A stretch of 40,330 nucleotides of DNA from Sphingobacterium sp. (GCA_022712315.1 JALAGS010000119.1:1-40330), one strand, 5' to 3'; positions 1-9,369 are shown, counted from the first letter of the stretch. Notes: generated from the sequence alone by a model not told the origin. A program made the numbers and translations.

Positions 1-358
1 ATTATTTTTTAATGATAATAATTTAACTATTATTATTTTATTGAGAGCTTTCATATATTTTAAATGACTATTCCATTTCCTCTTTTTGTACGCTAAAGGA
101 ATTGATAAATGATAGCGGTTATTGGATCAAATTTGTGGATCAGTATCACCCAATAAGAAGAATAATGATACAAACCAGTCGTATGCCCTGAAGGTAATTA
201 ATATATTAGCTATCAACTATTAAGGTATTATTATCCGACAATGTATCCTAATAGTAGTTAAGGGCAAATTGCTATCATTTGATTAATTTGCTTTTAATTG
301 ACTTTAATATATATAACAATGCTTATTTTTGTGATTCATAAAAGTTGAAAGTACCCGC
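1..358. other. non-coding stretch upstream of nadA
   Basis: I see no credible gene in this AT-rich stretch: short frames are broken by stops and none looks like protein. It should hold the nadA promoter. The box TATTTTTG at 324-331 fits the Bacteroidota -7 consensus TAnnTTTG and lies 28 bases before the nadA ATG. A TTG at 298-300 could be part of a -33 element, but its 23-base spacing is longer than usual. An AT-only inverted repeat near 14-40 is too weak to call. Confidence 0.5.
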
Positions 359-1354
359 ATGGAAATTGTAAATTATGAGCTTCAGGCCAAAGGTTATATC
401 GATGCTCCGATCGATCCCTCATTGGATTTGGTTAAAGAAATCCAACGATTAAAGAGAGAAAAGAATGCAGTAATTTTGGCTCATTATTATCAAGAGTCTG
501 AAATTCAGGATATAGCAGATTATATAGGAGATAGCCTAGGACTATCACAAGAGGCTGCCAAAACAGATGCGGATTTAATTGTCTTTGCTGGAGTGCATTT
601 CATGGCTGAAACAGCCAAGATACTTTCACCAACGAAAAAGGTTATCTTACCGGATGCCAAAGCTGGTTGTTCGTTGTCAGATTCCTGTCCACCACATCTT
701 TTCGCTAAGTTTAAGGAACAATATCCCGATCATCTGGTCATCACTTATGTGAACTGTACCGCTGAATTAAAAGCGCTTTCGGATATTGTTTGTACATCAA
801 GCAATGCTGTTCAGATTGTTGAGAGTTTACCTAAAGATCAGAAAATCATCTTCGGTCCTGACCGTAATCTAGGTGCATACGTCAAAAAGAAAACAGGCCG
901 GGATTTAGTCCTTTGGAATGGTGCTTGTATGGTGCATGAGATTTTTTCTCAGGATAAAATTGATCGTTTGAGAAGCGAACACCCCGAAGCGAAATTTATT
1001 GCCCATCCCGAATGTGAAGACCATATATTAGCAAACGCAGATTATGTGGGATCTACCGCTGGAATGCTTAAATTTACGCAGAATGATGTAGCTCAGTCCT
1101 ATATTGTCGCTACAGAATCAGGTATTCTCCATCAAATGCAAAAAGCGAGCCCTCATAAGACCTTTATACCAGCACCTCCTAATAATGCCTGTGCATGTAA
1201 TGATTGTCCACACATGAAGCTGAATACGCTTGAGAAGCTCTATAATTGCCTCAAATATGAATCGCCTGAAATTCTGCTTCCTGAAGATGTTATTTTTCGT
1301 GCCCAGCGTCCTATTGAACGTATGTTGGATATATCGGCGAGCTTAGGATTGTAG
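359..1354 (+). CDS. nadA: quinolinate synthase NadA
   Basis: Condenses iminoaspartate with dihydroxyacetone phosphate to quinolinate in de novo NAD synthesis, using a [4Fe-4S] cluster in the cytoplasm. The 331-residue length is normal. Visible family motifs are AHYYQ (41-45), [10 protein letters not shown] (78-87), the Cys-containing GCSLSDSC (103-110), WNGACMVHE (186-194) and a C-terminal CACNDCPHM (278-286). The three expected cluster cysteines are therefore present, probably C104, C190 and C283. The ATG at 359 begins a normal NadA N-terminus. No nadB or nadC lies beside it; the only other NAD gene in the window is nadD at 18.5 kb, so the pathway is dispersed. Identity is clear. Confidence 0.97.
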   Translation: MEIVNYELQAKGYIDAPIDPSLDLVKEIQRLKREKNAVILAHYYQESEIQDIADYIGDSLGLSQEAAKTDADLIVFAGVHFMAETAKILSPTKKVILPDAKAGCSLSDSCPPHLFAKFKEQYPDHLVITYVNCTAELKALSDIVCTSSNAVQIVESLPKDQKIIFGPDRNLGAYVKKKTGRDLVLWNGACMVHEIFSQDKIDRLRSEHPEAKFIAHPECEDHILANADYVGSTAGMLKFTQNDVAQSYIVATESGILHQMQKASPHKTFIPAPPNNACACNDCPHMKLNTLEKLYNCLKYESPEILLPEDVIFRAQRPIERMLDISASLGL

Positions 1355-1577
1355 AAATTTGCATAATTTTTGATATTAGCGAGAGAAGGAAAGATTGATT
1401 TTTGGTACCCAAAGTGGACTTTTATTTCTTTTTTGACAGAATAGGAACAAGAGTTACGAATAAAGGTGCCGAAATCTATTGAATTAATTGCGATCGCTGT
1501 TTTGTAATGCCCGAAAGATCAATCTTTAAGAGATGATTGTTTGGCCTTATCTATAATGAACTTTTAAACTTTTAAAC

Positions 1578-2630
1578 ATGTTTGATTTTGACAATACCGA
1601 GCGGACCAATTTGGAGGAAATGGGGGAGTTTGGACTGATTGATTATATAAGCAAAGCTGTAGAATTAACAGAGAAGTCCACCATTAAAGGGATAGGTGAC
1701 GACGCGGCTGTTCTGGATTTTGAGGGTAAGAAAACTTTGATATCCACCGACTTGCTGCTGGAAGGAATTCATTTTGATCTGAGATATGTACCCCTGAAAC
1801 ACTTAGGCTATAAAGCTGTTCAGGTCAATTTGAGCGATATCTATGCGATGAATGGAATAGCCTCCCAAATCACCTTTTCAATTGGTCTATCTTCTAAGTT
1901 TCCCTTGGAAGCAGTCGAGGAAATTTACCAGGGAGCACTGATTGCCTGTAAGAAGTATAACGTTGATTTAATTGGTGGCGATACCTCAGCCTCAGCCCAG
2001 GGGCTTGTTATTTCTGTGACGAGTATAGGTTACGCTGATTCGGATAAGATTGTTTATCGTAATGGAGCACAGGAAGGTGATCTACTATGTGTTTCAGGCG
2101 ATCTGGGTGCAGCTTACATGGGTTTGCAGCTCCTGGAACGTGAGAAAGATATCTATTTGGAAAATCCGAATGTACAACCTGATCTGGAGGGGAAAGATTA
2201 TATTGTTGAACGTCAATTGAAGCCAGAAGCCCGTAAGGATATCGTTGAGCTATTTGCCAAGCTAGCGATAAAGCCTACAGCAATGATGGATATTTCAGAC
2301 GGTCTAGCATCCGAGATCTTGCATATCTGTCGTCAATCGGATAAAGGTTGCCGTTTATATGAGGAAAAAATACCATTGGATCAGATGACTTATGACACTG
2401 GACGCGAATTTGGGATTGATCCAACAGTAGCAGCACTAAATGGGGGTGAAGATTATGAGCTTTTATTTACCATAGCCCAGGCTGATCATGATAAAATTAA
2501 GAATTTACCTGATATAAGTATTATAGGTTACATGACACCCGCTTCCGAAGGCTGTGAAATGATTTCGAAATCTGGAAATCTTTATCCAATATCAGCTCAA
2601 GGCTGGAATGCTTTTAAGAAGAAAGATTAA
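1578..2630 (+). CDS. thiL: thiamine-monophosphate kinase ThiL
   Basis: Phosphorylates thiamine monophosphate with ATP to thiamine pyrophosphate, the last step of cofactor synthesis. At 350 residues it fits the family (PurM-like ATP-grasping fold). Motifs seen are GDDAAVL (40-46), STDLLLEGIHF (56-66), NLSDIYAMN (84-92), GGDTSAS near 134 and DISDGLASE near 238, the usual Mg-ATP and substrate loops. It stands alone in a 223-base gap after nadA, and I saw no THI-box riboswitch upstream. Its stop lies directly before a strong terminator shared with the convergent scpA. It feeds the TPP used by Dxs, encoded 1 kb away, but that adjacency may be chance. Confidence 0.95.
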   Translation: MFDFDNTERTNLEEMGEFGLIDYISKAVELTEKSTIKGIGDDAAVLDFEGKKTLISTDLLLEGIHFDLRYVPLKHLGYKAVQVNLSDIYAMNGIASQITFSIGLSSKFPLEAVEEIYQGALIACKKYNVDLIGGDTSASAQGLVISVTSIGYADSDKIVYRNGAQEGDLLCVSGDLGAAYMGLQLLEREKDIYLENPNVQPDLEGKDYIVERQLKPEARKDIVELFAKLAIKPTAMMDISDGLASEILHICRQSDKGCRLYEEKIPLDQMTYDTGREFGIDPTVAALNGGEDYELLFTIAQADHDKIKNLPDISIIGYMTPASEGCEMISKSGNLYPISAQGWNAFKKKD

Positions 2631-2661
2631 AAAACGACCCGCTTTAGACGGGTCGTTTTTT
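2629..2661. terminator. bidirectional terminator between thiL and scpA
   Basis: The stem AAAACGACCCG (2631-2641) pairs with CGGGTCGTTTT (2649-2659) around a 7-base loop, with an A run on the left and a T run on the right. It can therefore terminate both the plus-strand thiL and the minus-strand scpA. The right edge touches the scpA stop codon at 2660-2662. Confidence 0.88.
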
Positions 2662-3448
2662 ATGCTTCTTCATTTTCTAAGATAAATTCTTCCTCTTCAT
2701 TCGGATCTCTTTCACCAACATTGAAATTGTTGTAGCCCAAACCTACTTCAATCTGTAACAACCGCTGCTGCAGCATTTCAAGAATAGCTAGAAAATTATA
2801 GACGAATTGAATTTTATTTTCTGAATTTTTAAGAATTTCCTGAAAATCCAATGTCTTGTTAATTTCAATCAGTTCAGCGATTGCTTTCTTTTGTTGTTCA
2901 ATCGTATAAGGGTATTTTATTACTGTATGGGTTACCTCAGGGGGACGATTACGGAATTGATACATCATTTGCTCGTAGATCATCATCAGACCGTAAAGGT
3001 CAAAGTTATCCAGATTTTCTCCGCTGGAATCTAGTTTAAGTCGTTGCTGGATATCATAACGTATATTGCCTCTGCTGTACTGTTTGAGACGATTCTCTTC
3101 CATCCTCCTCAAATCCTCGCAGGTCTCTTTAAATTGCTTATAGAGGATAAGTTTTTGAACAAGATCCTCCCTAAGATCAATTTCATTTTCATTTTCGTCT
3201 AGATCGGGACGTGGTAAAAGCATTTTGGCTTTGATACGCATCAGTGTCGAGGCAACAAAGATAAACTCACTTGCCATTTCCATATTGAGCGCTTGCATTT
3301 GACTCACATACGACAAAAAATCATCTGTAATCTTTGAAATCGGAATATCGTGGATATTTAGTTCATCCCGCTCGATAAAAAATAATAATAAATCAAAAGG
3401 TCCCTCGAATTGAGGAAGCTTGATTTCGTAGCCTTCTTCTACTTGCAT
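2660..3448 (-). CDS. scpA: segregation and condensation protein ScpA
   Basis: The kleisin subunit of the SMC-ScpAB condensin complex, which organises and separates chromosomes. At 262 residues it has family length. The N-terminal block FEGPFDLLLFFIERDELNI (14-32) is the diagnostic ScpA signature that contacts the SMC neck, followed by the helical segment MASEFIFVASTLMRIKAKMLLPRP around 58-81. The C-terminus ends in an acidic tail. scpB and smc are not adjacent here. It is convergent with thiL and divergent from dxs, whose promoter must share the 159-base gap. Confidence 0.94.
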   Translation of the reverse strand: MQVEEGYEIKLPQFEGPFDLLLFFIERDELNIHDIPISKITDDFLSYVSQMQALNMEMASEFIFVASTLMRIKAKMLLPRPDLDENENEIDLREDLVQKLILYKQFKETCEDLRRMEENRLKQYSRGNIRYDIQQRLKLDSSGENLDNFDLYGLMMIYEQMMYQFRNRPPEVTHTVIKYPYTIEQQKKAIAELIEINKTLDFQEILKNSENKIQFVYNFLAILEMLQQRLLQIEVGLGYNNFNVGERDPNEEEEFILENEEA

Positions 3449-3607
3449 ATCTTATACAAATTTACATATAAAATCTTTTGGAAGGGCTCCGGTGCAAACT
3501 ATTCATTATTTTATTTGTTGTACCTCAATATGTAAATACGATTTATTTTAAAGATTAGATAAAATTGTCGTTACTTTGTACCAACATATCATGTAAATAG
3601 CATTACT

Positions 3608-5536
3608 ATGCAGTTTGAGACTGGAGAACTATTAAGTAAAATAAACGATCCCTCTGATCTTAAAAAGCTAAAGGAAGACCAATTAGAACAGGTAAGCCAG
3701 GAGTTACGTCAATTTATTATTGATCAGGTTTCGGTTAACGGTGGTCACTTTGCAGCAAGTTTGGGAGTCGTTGAGTTAACGGTGGCGTTACATTACGTAA
3801 TGAACACCCCATATGATCAGTTGATTTGGGATGTTGGTCATCAGGCTTATGGACATAAAATCCTAACGGGGCGTCGCGATATATTTCATACAAATCGAAC
3901 AGAGAACGGAATTTCGGGCTTTCCCAACCGTTTTGAATCTAGATACGATGCATTTGGCGTTGGGCACTCTTCAACATCTATTTCTGCAGCACTAGGTATG
4001 GCCGTTGCATCCCAGATAAAAGGAGAAAAGGACCGTCAACATATTGCGGTCATTGGAGATGGTGCTTTGACTGGTGGAATGGCATTTGAAGCGTTAAATC
4101 ATGCGGGTATTTCCAAATCAAACCTTTTGGTGATCTTGAATGATAACTGTATGTCCATTGATCCTAATGTTGGAGCATTGAAGGAGTATTTGACAAGTAT
4201 AACGACATCAAAACGATATAATCGTTTTAGAGATGATATAGCTGCTGTATTGACCAAGATTTCTGAAATTGGTCCAAACGCACTTGGTATTGCCAAGAAA
4301 CTTGAAAAAAGCATAAAGGGCACGCTATTAAAAAATGCTAATCTTTTTGAATCCTTAAATTTTAGATACTTTGGACCGGTAGATGGACATGATGTCAAGA
4401 AGTTAGCGAAGACGCTCGAAGATCTTAAGCACATCCCTGGACCAAAACTATTGCATGTCGTCACAATAAAAGGAAAAGGCTTTGCGCTAGCTGAAAAAGA
4501 CCAGACGAAATGGCATGCCCCAGGTTTATTCGATAAAATTACAGGAGAGATCAAAAAATCTTCGAATGATAAACCTGTGGCACCTAAATTTCAAGATGTG
4601 TTTGGACATACTTTGGTCGAGCTTGCAGAAGAGAATAATAAGATCGTGGGGATAACTCCTGCAATGCCGTCGGGATCTTCCATGAATATTATGATGAAGG
4701 CAATGCCTGAACGTGCTTTTGATGTTGGTATTGCTGAACAGCATGCTGTTACTTTCAGTGCAGGACTCGCAACTCAGGGACTATTACCATTTTGTAATAT
4801 TTATTCATCTTTTATGCAGCGAGCTTATGATCAAGTGATCCATGATGTTGCATTACAGAACCTGAATGTGGTTTTCTGTTTGGATCGTGCGGGAGTGGTT
4901 GGCGCAGATGGCGCTACACACCACGGTGCTTATGATATTGCGTTTATGCGATGTGTTCCAAACATGACTGTTTCGGCTCCTATGAATGAAGAAGAGTTAC
5001 GAAATTTAATGTATACGGCTCAATTACCTAACAAGGGGCCTTTTGTGATTAGATATCCGAGAGGAAATGGTGTTATGCCAGACTGGCGCCGTCCTTTTAT
5101 GGAAATTGAAATTGGCAAAGGACGCCTTATTACCGAAGGAGAAGAACTTGCTATTTTAAGTTTTGGGGCTATAGGAAACGAAGCCGTAAAAGCCGTACAG
5201 CAGTTGAATGAATTGGGTATTCATCCCGCGCATTATGATCTTAGATTTGCTAAGCCTTTGGATGAGGCTTTGCTCCATCAGGTCTTTAAGAAATTTGCCA
5301 AAATTATTACGGTAGAAGACGGAAGTTTGCAAGGGGGTATCGGATCGGCAGTATTGGAATTTATGGCTGATCATGGTTATCGCAGTCAAGTTGTCCGTTT
5401 GGGTATTCCCGATAAGATCATTGAACATGCAGAACAAAATGCGCAGTGGAAGAATGCGCACTACGATGCTAATGCTATCGTAATGGAAGCCAAAAAACTT
5501 TGCGATGGAAAGCTGACCAGTACAATGGTTGGATAA
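3608..5536 (+). CDS. dxs: 1-deoxy-D-xylulose-5-phosphate synthase Dxs
   Basis: TPP-dependent transketolase-like enzyme joining pyruvate and glyceraldehyde 3-phosphate, the first step of the MEP isoprenoid pathway. The full 642-residue chain is present. The TPP/Mg motif GDG (150-152) with NDN (178-180) and the histidine-rich [10 protein letters not shown] (75-84) mark the N-terminal domain; [15 protein letters not shown] near 372 marks the middle domain with its catalytic Glu. Upstream, TTACTTTG at 3571-3578 resembles the phylum -7 box with one base out of register, 30 bases before the ATG. It is monocistronic, followed by a terminator. No other MEP genes are in the window. Confidence 0.97.
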   Translation: MQFETGELLSKINDPSDLKKLKEDQLEQVSQELRQFIIDQVSVNGGHFAASLGVVELTVALHYVMNTPYDQLIWDVGHQAYGHKILTGRRDIFHTNRTENGISGFPNRFESRYDAFGVGHSSTSISAALGMAVASQIKGEKDRQHIAVIGDGALTGGMAFEALNHAGISKSNLLVILNDNCMSIDPNVGALKEYLTSITTSKRYNRFRDDIAAVLTKISEIGPNALGIAKKLEKSIKGTLLKNANLFESLNFRYFGPVDGHDVKKLAKTLEDLKHIPGPKLLHVVTIKGKGFALAEKDQTKWHAPGLFDKITGEIKKSSNDKPVAPKFQDVFGHTLVELAEENNKIVGITPAMPSGSSMNIMMKAMPERAFDVGIAEQHAVTFSAGLATQGLLPFCNIYSSFMQRAYDQVIHDVALQNLNVVFCLDRAGVVGADGATHHGAYDIAFMRCVPNMTVSAPMNEEELRNLMYTAQLPNKGPFVIRYPRGNGVMPDWRRPFMEIEIGKGRLITEGEELAILSFGAIGNEAVKAVQQLNELGIHPAHYDLRFAKPLDEALLHQVFKKFAKIITVEDGSLQGGIGSAVLEFMADHGYRSQVVRLGIPDKIIEHAEQNAQWKNAHYDANAIVMEAKKLCDGKLTSTMVG

Positions 5537-5558
5537 AAATAGCTATTGAGAAGTTATT

Positions 5559-5588
5559 AAAAGGAGGTCTGTGCAGATCTCCTTTTTT
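5559..5588 (+). terminator. dxs terminator
   Basis: AAAAGGAGGTCT (5559-5570) pairs with AGATCTCCTTTT (one G-T wobble) around loop GTGC and runs into a T tract. It begins 22 bases past the dxs stop. Confidence 0.8.
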
Positions 5589-6085
5589 GATTTTTGACTC
5601 CAAACTTTATACGAGCATTCAAGTAATCTGTTATGTTACAATTTACTTTTTCCAAAGAGCCAATTTATAACGATCTTGATTTTTCGGTTGTGCATAAATC
5701 AGGTAAATTGTCTTCTGACAGCGATGTTAAGTTGGCTTTAAATTCTTATAAATTTAATATTAAAAATATATGAACCAAAGGTTGTAATTCGCTATAATTT
5801 TGGTTAATTTAGTTCTAGACCTTAAAGACTGAAACGTAGTGAGTTTGCTACTTTTTTTGTTATTTTTTTGAAATAAATTTGGAATGTTAATAATTATTTT
5901 TAGAGATCAATTTTAGCGCTAGTTTTCCACAATTTTACATAATAAAAAGCTGGTATATAGTGTGTTATCAATTATTTTATATTTTAGTTTTTTAGCTGAT
6001 TTTTTTTTGTCATCTTCGTTCTCAGAGAAAGTTATCAACATATTTTTTGTCGCGTATTGTAAATCAACTTATTAACAATTTTAGA
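5589..6085. other. candidate replication origin (oriC) upstream of dnaA
   Basis: This AT-rich gap of about 500 bases carries one perfect DnaA box, TGTGCATAA at 5689-5697 (minus-strand TTATGCACA), and two one-mismatch boxes, TTTTCCACA at 5923-5931 and TTATCAACA at 6032-6040. Long A/T stretches at roughly 5860-6010 could serve as an unwinding element. A 46-codon ORF (5633-5773) overlaps the perfect box but looks incidental. Boxes next to dnaA may also serve dnaA autoregulation, and three boxes are few for an origin. The call is inference; GC skew over the whole chromosome would decide it. Confidence 0.4.
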
Positions 6086-7510
6086 ATGGAAAAAACGTAT
6101 TCAAGTGTCTGGAATAATTGTCTTTCGATTATCAAAGATAATATACCAGCACAAAGTTTCAAGACCTGGTTTGAACCTGTGAAAGCAGTCCGTTTGGAGG
6201 GTGACGTTTTGACTATTCAAGTGCCTAGTTTATTTTTTTACGAGTGGCTGGAAGAACACTATGTAGGAATTCTTCGTAAGACCGTGAAGAAATTTTTAGG
6301 AGAACAAGGTAGATTGGAATACAATATTGTAGTAGAGAAGTCTTCCGCTTCTCATCCTTATACGACTAATCTTCCATCGAATGGCAATGGAGCAGAAGGA
6401 AAGAGACAATCTATCCCTGTGCCGGTATCTTTAAATAGAGATATCAAAAATCCATTTGTTATTCCTGGATTGAAAAAATTGCAGGTTGATCCGCAATTGA
6501 ATCAAAACTACACCTTTGAAAATTTCATTGAAGGTGAATGTAACCGTCTTGCTCGTTCAGCAGGTTATGCTGTAGCGAATAAACCAGGTGGTACGTCATT
6601 TAACCCTTTGATGATCTATGGAGATGTTGGTTTGGGAAAGACTCACCTTGCTCAAGCTATCGGAAATGAGATCAAACGAAATCTTCCCGATAAATTGGTC
6701 ATTTATGTGTCTTGTGAGAAATTCTGTCAACAGTTTGTGGATTCATTGAAAAACAACACAATCAATGATTTCGTTAACTTTTATCAAGCAATGGATGTTA
6801 TCATCATGGATGATGTGCATAACTTTGCTGGTAAAGAAAAAACGCAGGATATTTTCTTCCATATTTTTAATCATTTGCATCAATCTGGAAAGCAAATTAT
6901 CTTGACTTCGGACAAAGCACCTAAAGATTTAGCTGGTTTGGAGGAACGTTTGCTTAGTCGTTTTAAATGGGGATTATCTGCAGATATTCAGATTCCTGAC
7001 CTTGAGACGAGAATGGCAATCTTGAAGAAGAAGATGTATTCTGATGGTATTGATTTACCAGAAAATGTAGTGGAATATGTCGCTACGCAGATCGACAACA
7101 GTGTTCGTGAATTGGAAGGTGCCATGGTTTCATTATTGGCGCAATCTACATTGAACAAAAAGGAGATTGATTTGGGTTTAGCGAAATCCATGTTGAAGAA
7201 TTTTGTGAAGAATACACATAAGGAAATTTCAATGGACTTTATTCAGAAATTAGTTTGTGAATATTTTGAAGTTCCCGTGGATATGGTAAAGTCGAAAGTT
7301 AGGAAGCGCGAAATCGTGCAGGCCAGGCAAATTTCGATGTATTTAGCTAAAGCTCATACCAAGTCTTCACTAAAATCGATCGGCGCATTCTTCGGAGGGA
7401 GAGACCACTCGACTGTCATTTATGCATGTCAAACCGTAGAGGATTTAATTGAAACAGACAAGAAATTTAAGACTTATGTAAGCGATATTATGAAAAAATT
7501 GAAATCTTAA
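6086..7510 (+). CDS. dnaA: chromosomal replication initiator DnaA
   Basis: AAA+ ATPase that binds DnaA boxes, opens oriC and loads the helicase. I start it at the ATG at 6086 (474 residues) because MEKTYSSVWNNCLSIIKDNI matches a normal DnaA domain I; an in-frame TTG at 6047 would add 13 unconvincing residues. Domain I occupies about 1-85 and a poorly conserved linker 86-135. The ATPase domain has Walker A GDVGLGKTH (179-187) and Walker B IIMDDVH (239-245). The C-terminal box-binding helix-turn-helix has GGRDHSTVIYA near 438. dnaN is 6 kb away rather than adjacent. The AT-rich gap in front holds possible DnaA boxes. Confidence 0.97.
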   Translation: MEKTYSSVWNNCLSIIKDNIPAQSFKTWFEPVKAVRLEGDVLTIQVPSLFFYEWLEEHYVGILRKTVKKFLGEQGRLEYNIVVEKSSASHPYTTNLPSNGNGAEGKRQSIPVPVSLNRDIKNPFVIPGLKKLQVDPQLNQNYTFENFIEGECNRLARSAGYAVANKPGGTSFNPLMIYGDVGLGKTHLAQAIGNEIKRNLPDKLVIYVSCEKFCQQFVDSLKNNTINDFVNFYQAMDVIIMDDVHNFAGKEKTQDIFFHIFNHLHQSGKQIILTSDKAPKDLAGLEERLLSRFKWGLSADIQIPDLETRMAILKKKMYSDGIDLPENVVEYVATQIDNSVRELEGAMVSLLAQSTLNKKEIDLGLAKSMLKNFVKNTHKEISMDFIQKLVCEYFEVPVDMVKSKVRKREIVQARQISMYLAKAHTKSSLKSIGAFFGGRDHSTVIYACQTVEDLIETDKKFKTYVSDIMKKLKS

Positions 7511-7534
7511 TGTCAATTACCGTAAGTAGGAAAC

Positions 7535-7572
7535 AAAAGGGCTATCCAAATTAACATGGATAGCCCTTTTTT
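7535..7572 (+). terminator. dnaA terminator
   Basis: A perfect 14-base stem, AAAAGGGCTATCCA (7535-7548) with TGGATAGCCCTTTT (7557-7570) around an 8-base loop, followed by further T. It lies 25 bases past the dnaA stop. Confidence 0.88.
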
Positions 7573-7599
7573 AATGGATTTAAGGCGATGTAATGCATT

Positions 7600-7640
7600 A
7601 AAAAACCTCTGGCTATAGTTTATATAACCAGAGGTTTTTC
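7600..7640 (-). terminator. terminator of the paired LTxxQ genes
   Basis: AAAAACCTCTGG (7601-7612) pairs with CCAGAGGTTTTT (7628-7639). The symmetrical A and T flanks allow use in both directions, but its position just past the stop of the minus-strand gene at 7663 points to that gene. Confidence 0.8.
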
Positions 7641-7662
7641 ATTCCTATAGAATGATTGATTG

Positions 7663-8064
7663 TTATTGATTGCTCTGTCCGTTGCCGGATTCTTTATTTT
7701 CTGTTGTTTCTTGGGTTGCCGGAATGTTTACCGGAGGTCTTTCTGTTACATATTTTTGGTAAGCTACTTTTTGCTCATCTGTCAGTAATTGAACTATTTT
7801 GTTGTCTGATGCACCTTGAACTTTCGCAATACTCTCCTTTTTCGCATCAGCAGTCGCCGTGCTATCCTGAATGATGGCTGCTATGGCCTTTTCTTGATCC
7901 AATACGATTGTTGACACCGCAGTTTTTTGTTCATCGTTTAATGTGAGCTTGGTGACTAATTCAGTCACAACTTTTGTTGCATTTTCTTCTGGTGTTGTTT
8001 GTTGTGCAAATGTTAGGCTCATTGCTAGGAAGAAACCTATACCTGCTAAAAATAACTTTTTCAT
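7663..8064 (-). CDS. small secreted LTxxQ/Spy-like protein (copy 1)
   Basis: A 133-residue protein with a clear signal peptide (MKKLFLAGIGFFLAMSLTFA, cut before QQ), so periplasmic or exported. The mature part is helical and polar, with LNDEQK after about residue 41 and LLTDEQK near 93. These resemble the LTxxQ repeats of Spy/CpxP-type periplasmic chaperones and metal or stress sensors; the link is motif-level only. It is a close paralogue of the gene immediately upstream at 8128-8511, sharing the LNDEQKTAVSTI stretch. It is 63 bases downstream and probably co-transcribed. The C-terminus is a Gln/Asn/Ser-rich tail. True function unknown. Confidence 0.8.
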   Translation of the reverse strand: MKKLFLAGIGFFLAMSLTFAQQTTPEENATKVVTELVTKLTLNDEQKTAVSTIVLDQEKAIAAIIQDSTATADAKKESIAKVQGASDNKIVQLLTDEQKVAYQKYVTERPPVNIPATQETTENKESGNGQSNQ

Positions 8065-8127
8065 GATGTTTAATTTTAGATGAAATTATTCAATTTGTAT
8101 GCTGAAGCTTCTTTATTTTACTGTCGA

Positions 8128-8511
8128 TTAATGATTAGATCCGGTTTGTACAGGTTCAGCCGCTGCAGGTACAGATTTGGCTGGCCGTTCGGCTATCATT
8201 TTTTGATAAAGTGATTTTTGATCTTCGGTCAGTAATTGATTGACTTTTGTATCCACTTCGTTTTGAAGTTTATTCAATGCCTCACTTTTTGCCTGAGTAG
8301 AGGATGCACTATCTTTTACTATAGTCTGTTCTGCTTTGGCTTGATCCAATAAAATAGTCGATACTGCCGTTTTTTGCTCATCGTTCAGATTCAGTTTCTG
8401 TACAAGTTCAGTCGTTGCTTTTGCAGCAGTTTCCTCCGGGGTGACTTGCTGTGCGAATGTAAGGCTAAGTGCCAAACAAAGTCCTACTCCTGTTAAAATT
8501 AGCTTTTTCAT
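8128..8511 (-). CDS. small secreted LTxxQ/Spy-like protein (copy 2)
   Basis: A 127-residue paralogue of the gene at 7663-8064: same signal peptide pattern (MKKLILTGVGLCLALSLTFA), same start of the mature chain (QQ.TPEE), the shared LNDEQKTAVSTI block and a second LTxDQK-like motif (LLTEDQK) about 50 residues on. The even match along the chain indicates a tandem duplication followed by moderate divergence. It is predicted to be exported and mostly alpha-helical. It lies first in what looks like a two-gene unit ending at the hairpin 7600-7640. A Spy/CpxP-type role in envelope stress is an inference from the motif, not shown. Confidence 0.8.
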   Translation of the reverse strand: MKKLILTGVGLCLALSLTFAQQVTPEETAAKATTELVQKLNLNDEQKTAVSTILLDQAKAEQTIVKDSASSTQAKSEALNKLQNEVDTKVNQLLTEDQKSLYQKMIAERPAKSVPAAAEPVQTGSNH

Positions 8512-8798
8512 ATCTATTGTATTTAAAAAGTTACAATTAAACTGTCTTGTTATAAAAACTTAGAAAGTATTATCAATATTGTATCAAGTATGTTACTTTA
8601 ACAGATTTTTAACATTACTTCCGTTTAAATGATTGAAAAACAGTAAATTGTTTTATTTTTAATACCGAAATGGGATTTTTATTTCAATAGTTAGGGTACG
8701 GTTAATGATTAGATCTGCTGTTATGATCGGAGCGCATTAAAAATCTAATCCAATAGAGATGATGCTTCAGCATTAAGCTGCAAAATCAAGGTGAATAT
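8512..8798. other. non-coding stretch between LTxxQ genes
   Basis: No gene is credible here. It must contain the promoter of the minus-strand gene at 8128-8511. I saw no clear -33/-7 pair and no convincing operator. Confidence 0.5.
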
Positions 8799-8835
8799 GA
8801 AAAAGGTCCTTGTTTTATTTGCAAGGACCTTTTTT
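8799..8835 (-). terminator. terminator of the third LTxxQ gene
   Basis: AAAAGGTCCTTG (8801-8812) pairs with CAAGGACCTTTT (8822-8833), with A and T flanks on either side. It follows the stop of the minus-strand gene at 8851, so it separates that gene from the copy pair. Confidence 0.85.
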
Positions 8836-8850
8836 GAAGCGTTTTAGTCT

Positions 8851-9219
8851 TTAATTATCGGAACGTTTGGACATTCTTTCTTTCATTTTTTCCTGTTGTT
8901 CATCAAATAACTTAGCTTGCTCAGGAGTAAGCCATGATTTTATTTTACTTGTTTGTACTTCCTGAAGTTGTTTAAATTTTTCCATGTTTGCCTTACGATC
9001 TCCGCCATCATTTCTAAGCGCAGCTCGTTGCTGAGCCTGATTTAAGGTAAGATTATAGATGGAATCTTTTTGTGTTTGGTTGAGGCTTAATAATTTGTCC
9101 AAATGCTCTACCCGCATTTTAGCTTGTTCTTCTGGGCTACGTTGCTGACGTTGTTGAGCAAAAACTGCCGTAGCACTTAACATTAGGCAAGCTGCTGCCA
9201 TTAAAATTTTCTTTTTCAT
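8851..9219 (-). CDS. small secreted LTxxQ/Spy-like protein (third member)
   Basis: A 122-residue exported protein: signal peptide 1-21 (MKKKILMAAACLMLSATAVFA), then a Gln/Arg-rich segment and two LTxxQ-like motifs, SLNQTQKDSI near 45 and WLTPEQAKLF near 97. The charged C-terminus is rich in Lys, Glu and Met (EKMKERMSKR). It is more distant from the two neighbouring copies than they are from each other. It has its own terminator and so probably its own promoter. As with its neighbours, a Spy-like periplasmic chaperone or sensor role is plausible but rests only on size, export and motif. Confidence 0.78.
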   Translation of the reverse strand: MKKKILMAAACLMLSATAVFAQQRQQRSPEEQAKMRVEHLDKLLSLNQTQKDSIYNLTLNQAQQRAALRNDGGDRKANMEKFKQLQEVQTSKIKSWLTPEQAKLFDEQQEKMKERMSKRSDN

Positions 9220-9290
9220 CTTATATAGTTTAAATCATGAATGCCAACCATTATCATTGCACACTCAAGTTGTTCATTATTAGAAAACAT
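9216..9290 (-). CDS. possible 24-residue upstream ORF coupled to the third LTxxQ gene
   Basis: An ATG at 9290 opens a frame reading MFSNNEQLECAMIMVGIHDL and a few more residues. It stops with TGA overlapping the next ATG (ATGA), the arrangement seen in translational coupling. The frame is open for a further 17 codons upstream without an ATG start. There is no recognised homology, and chance is a serious alternative for so short a frame. Confidence 0.2.
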   Translation of the reverse strand: MFSNNEQLECAMIMVGIHDLNYIR

Positions 9291-9369
9291 AAGCTTTTCA
9301 GCTCTTTCTTTATCTATTGAATATAAATTTGATGAAAAAGTTTAGTATTGTTTTTGATCTTAACAAAAT

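Noticed and set aside
1390..1527. Inverted repeat AAAGATTGAT / ATCAATCTTT in the nadA-thiL gap
   Set aside because: Ten-base arms 118 bases apart in AT-rich DNA; expected by chance, and no THI-box features were seen.
4099..4554. 151-codon minus-strand ORF inside dxs, and similar antisense ORFs inside dnaA, secA, scpA and others
   Set aside because: Fully covered by well-supported genes on the other strand, no homology signals.
5633..5773. 46-codon ORF between dxs and dnaA (MLQFTFSKEPIYNDLDFSVV...)
   Set aside because: Overlaps the perfect DnaA box, has no recognisable features and AT-driven composition; not listed as a gene, though not disproved.
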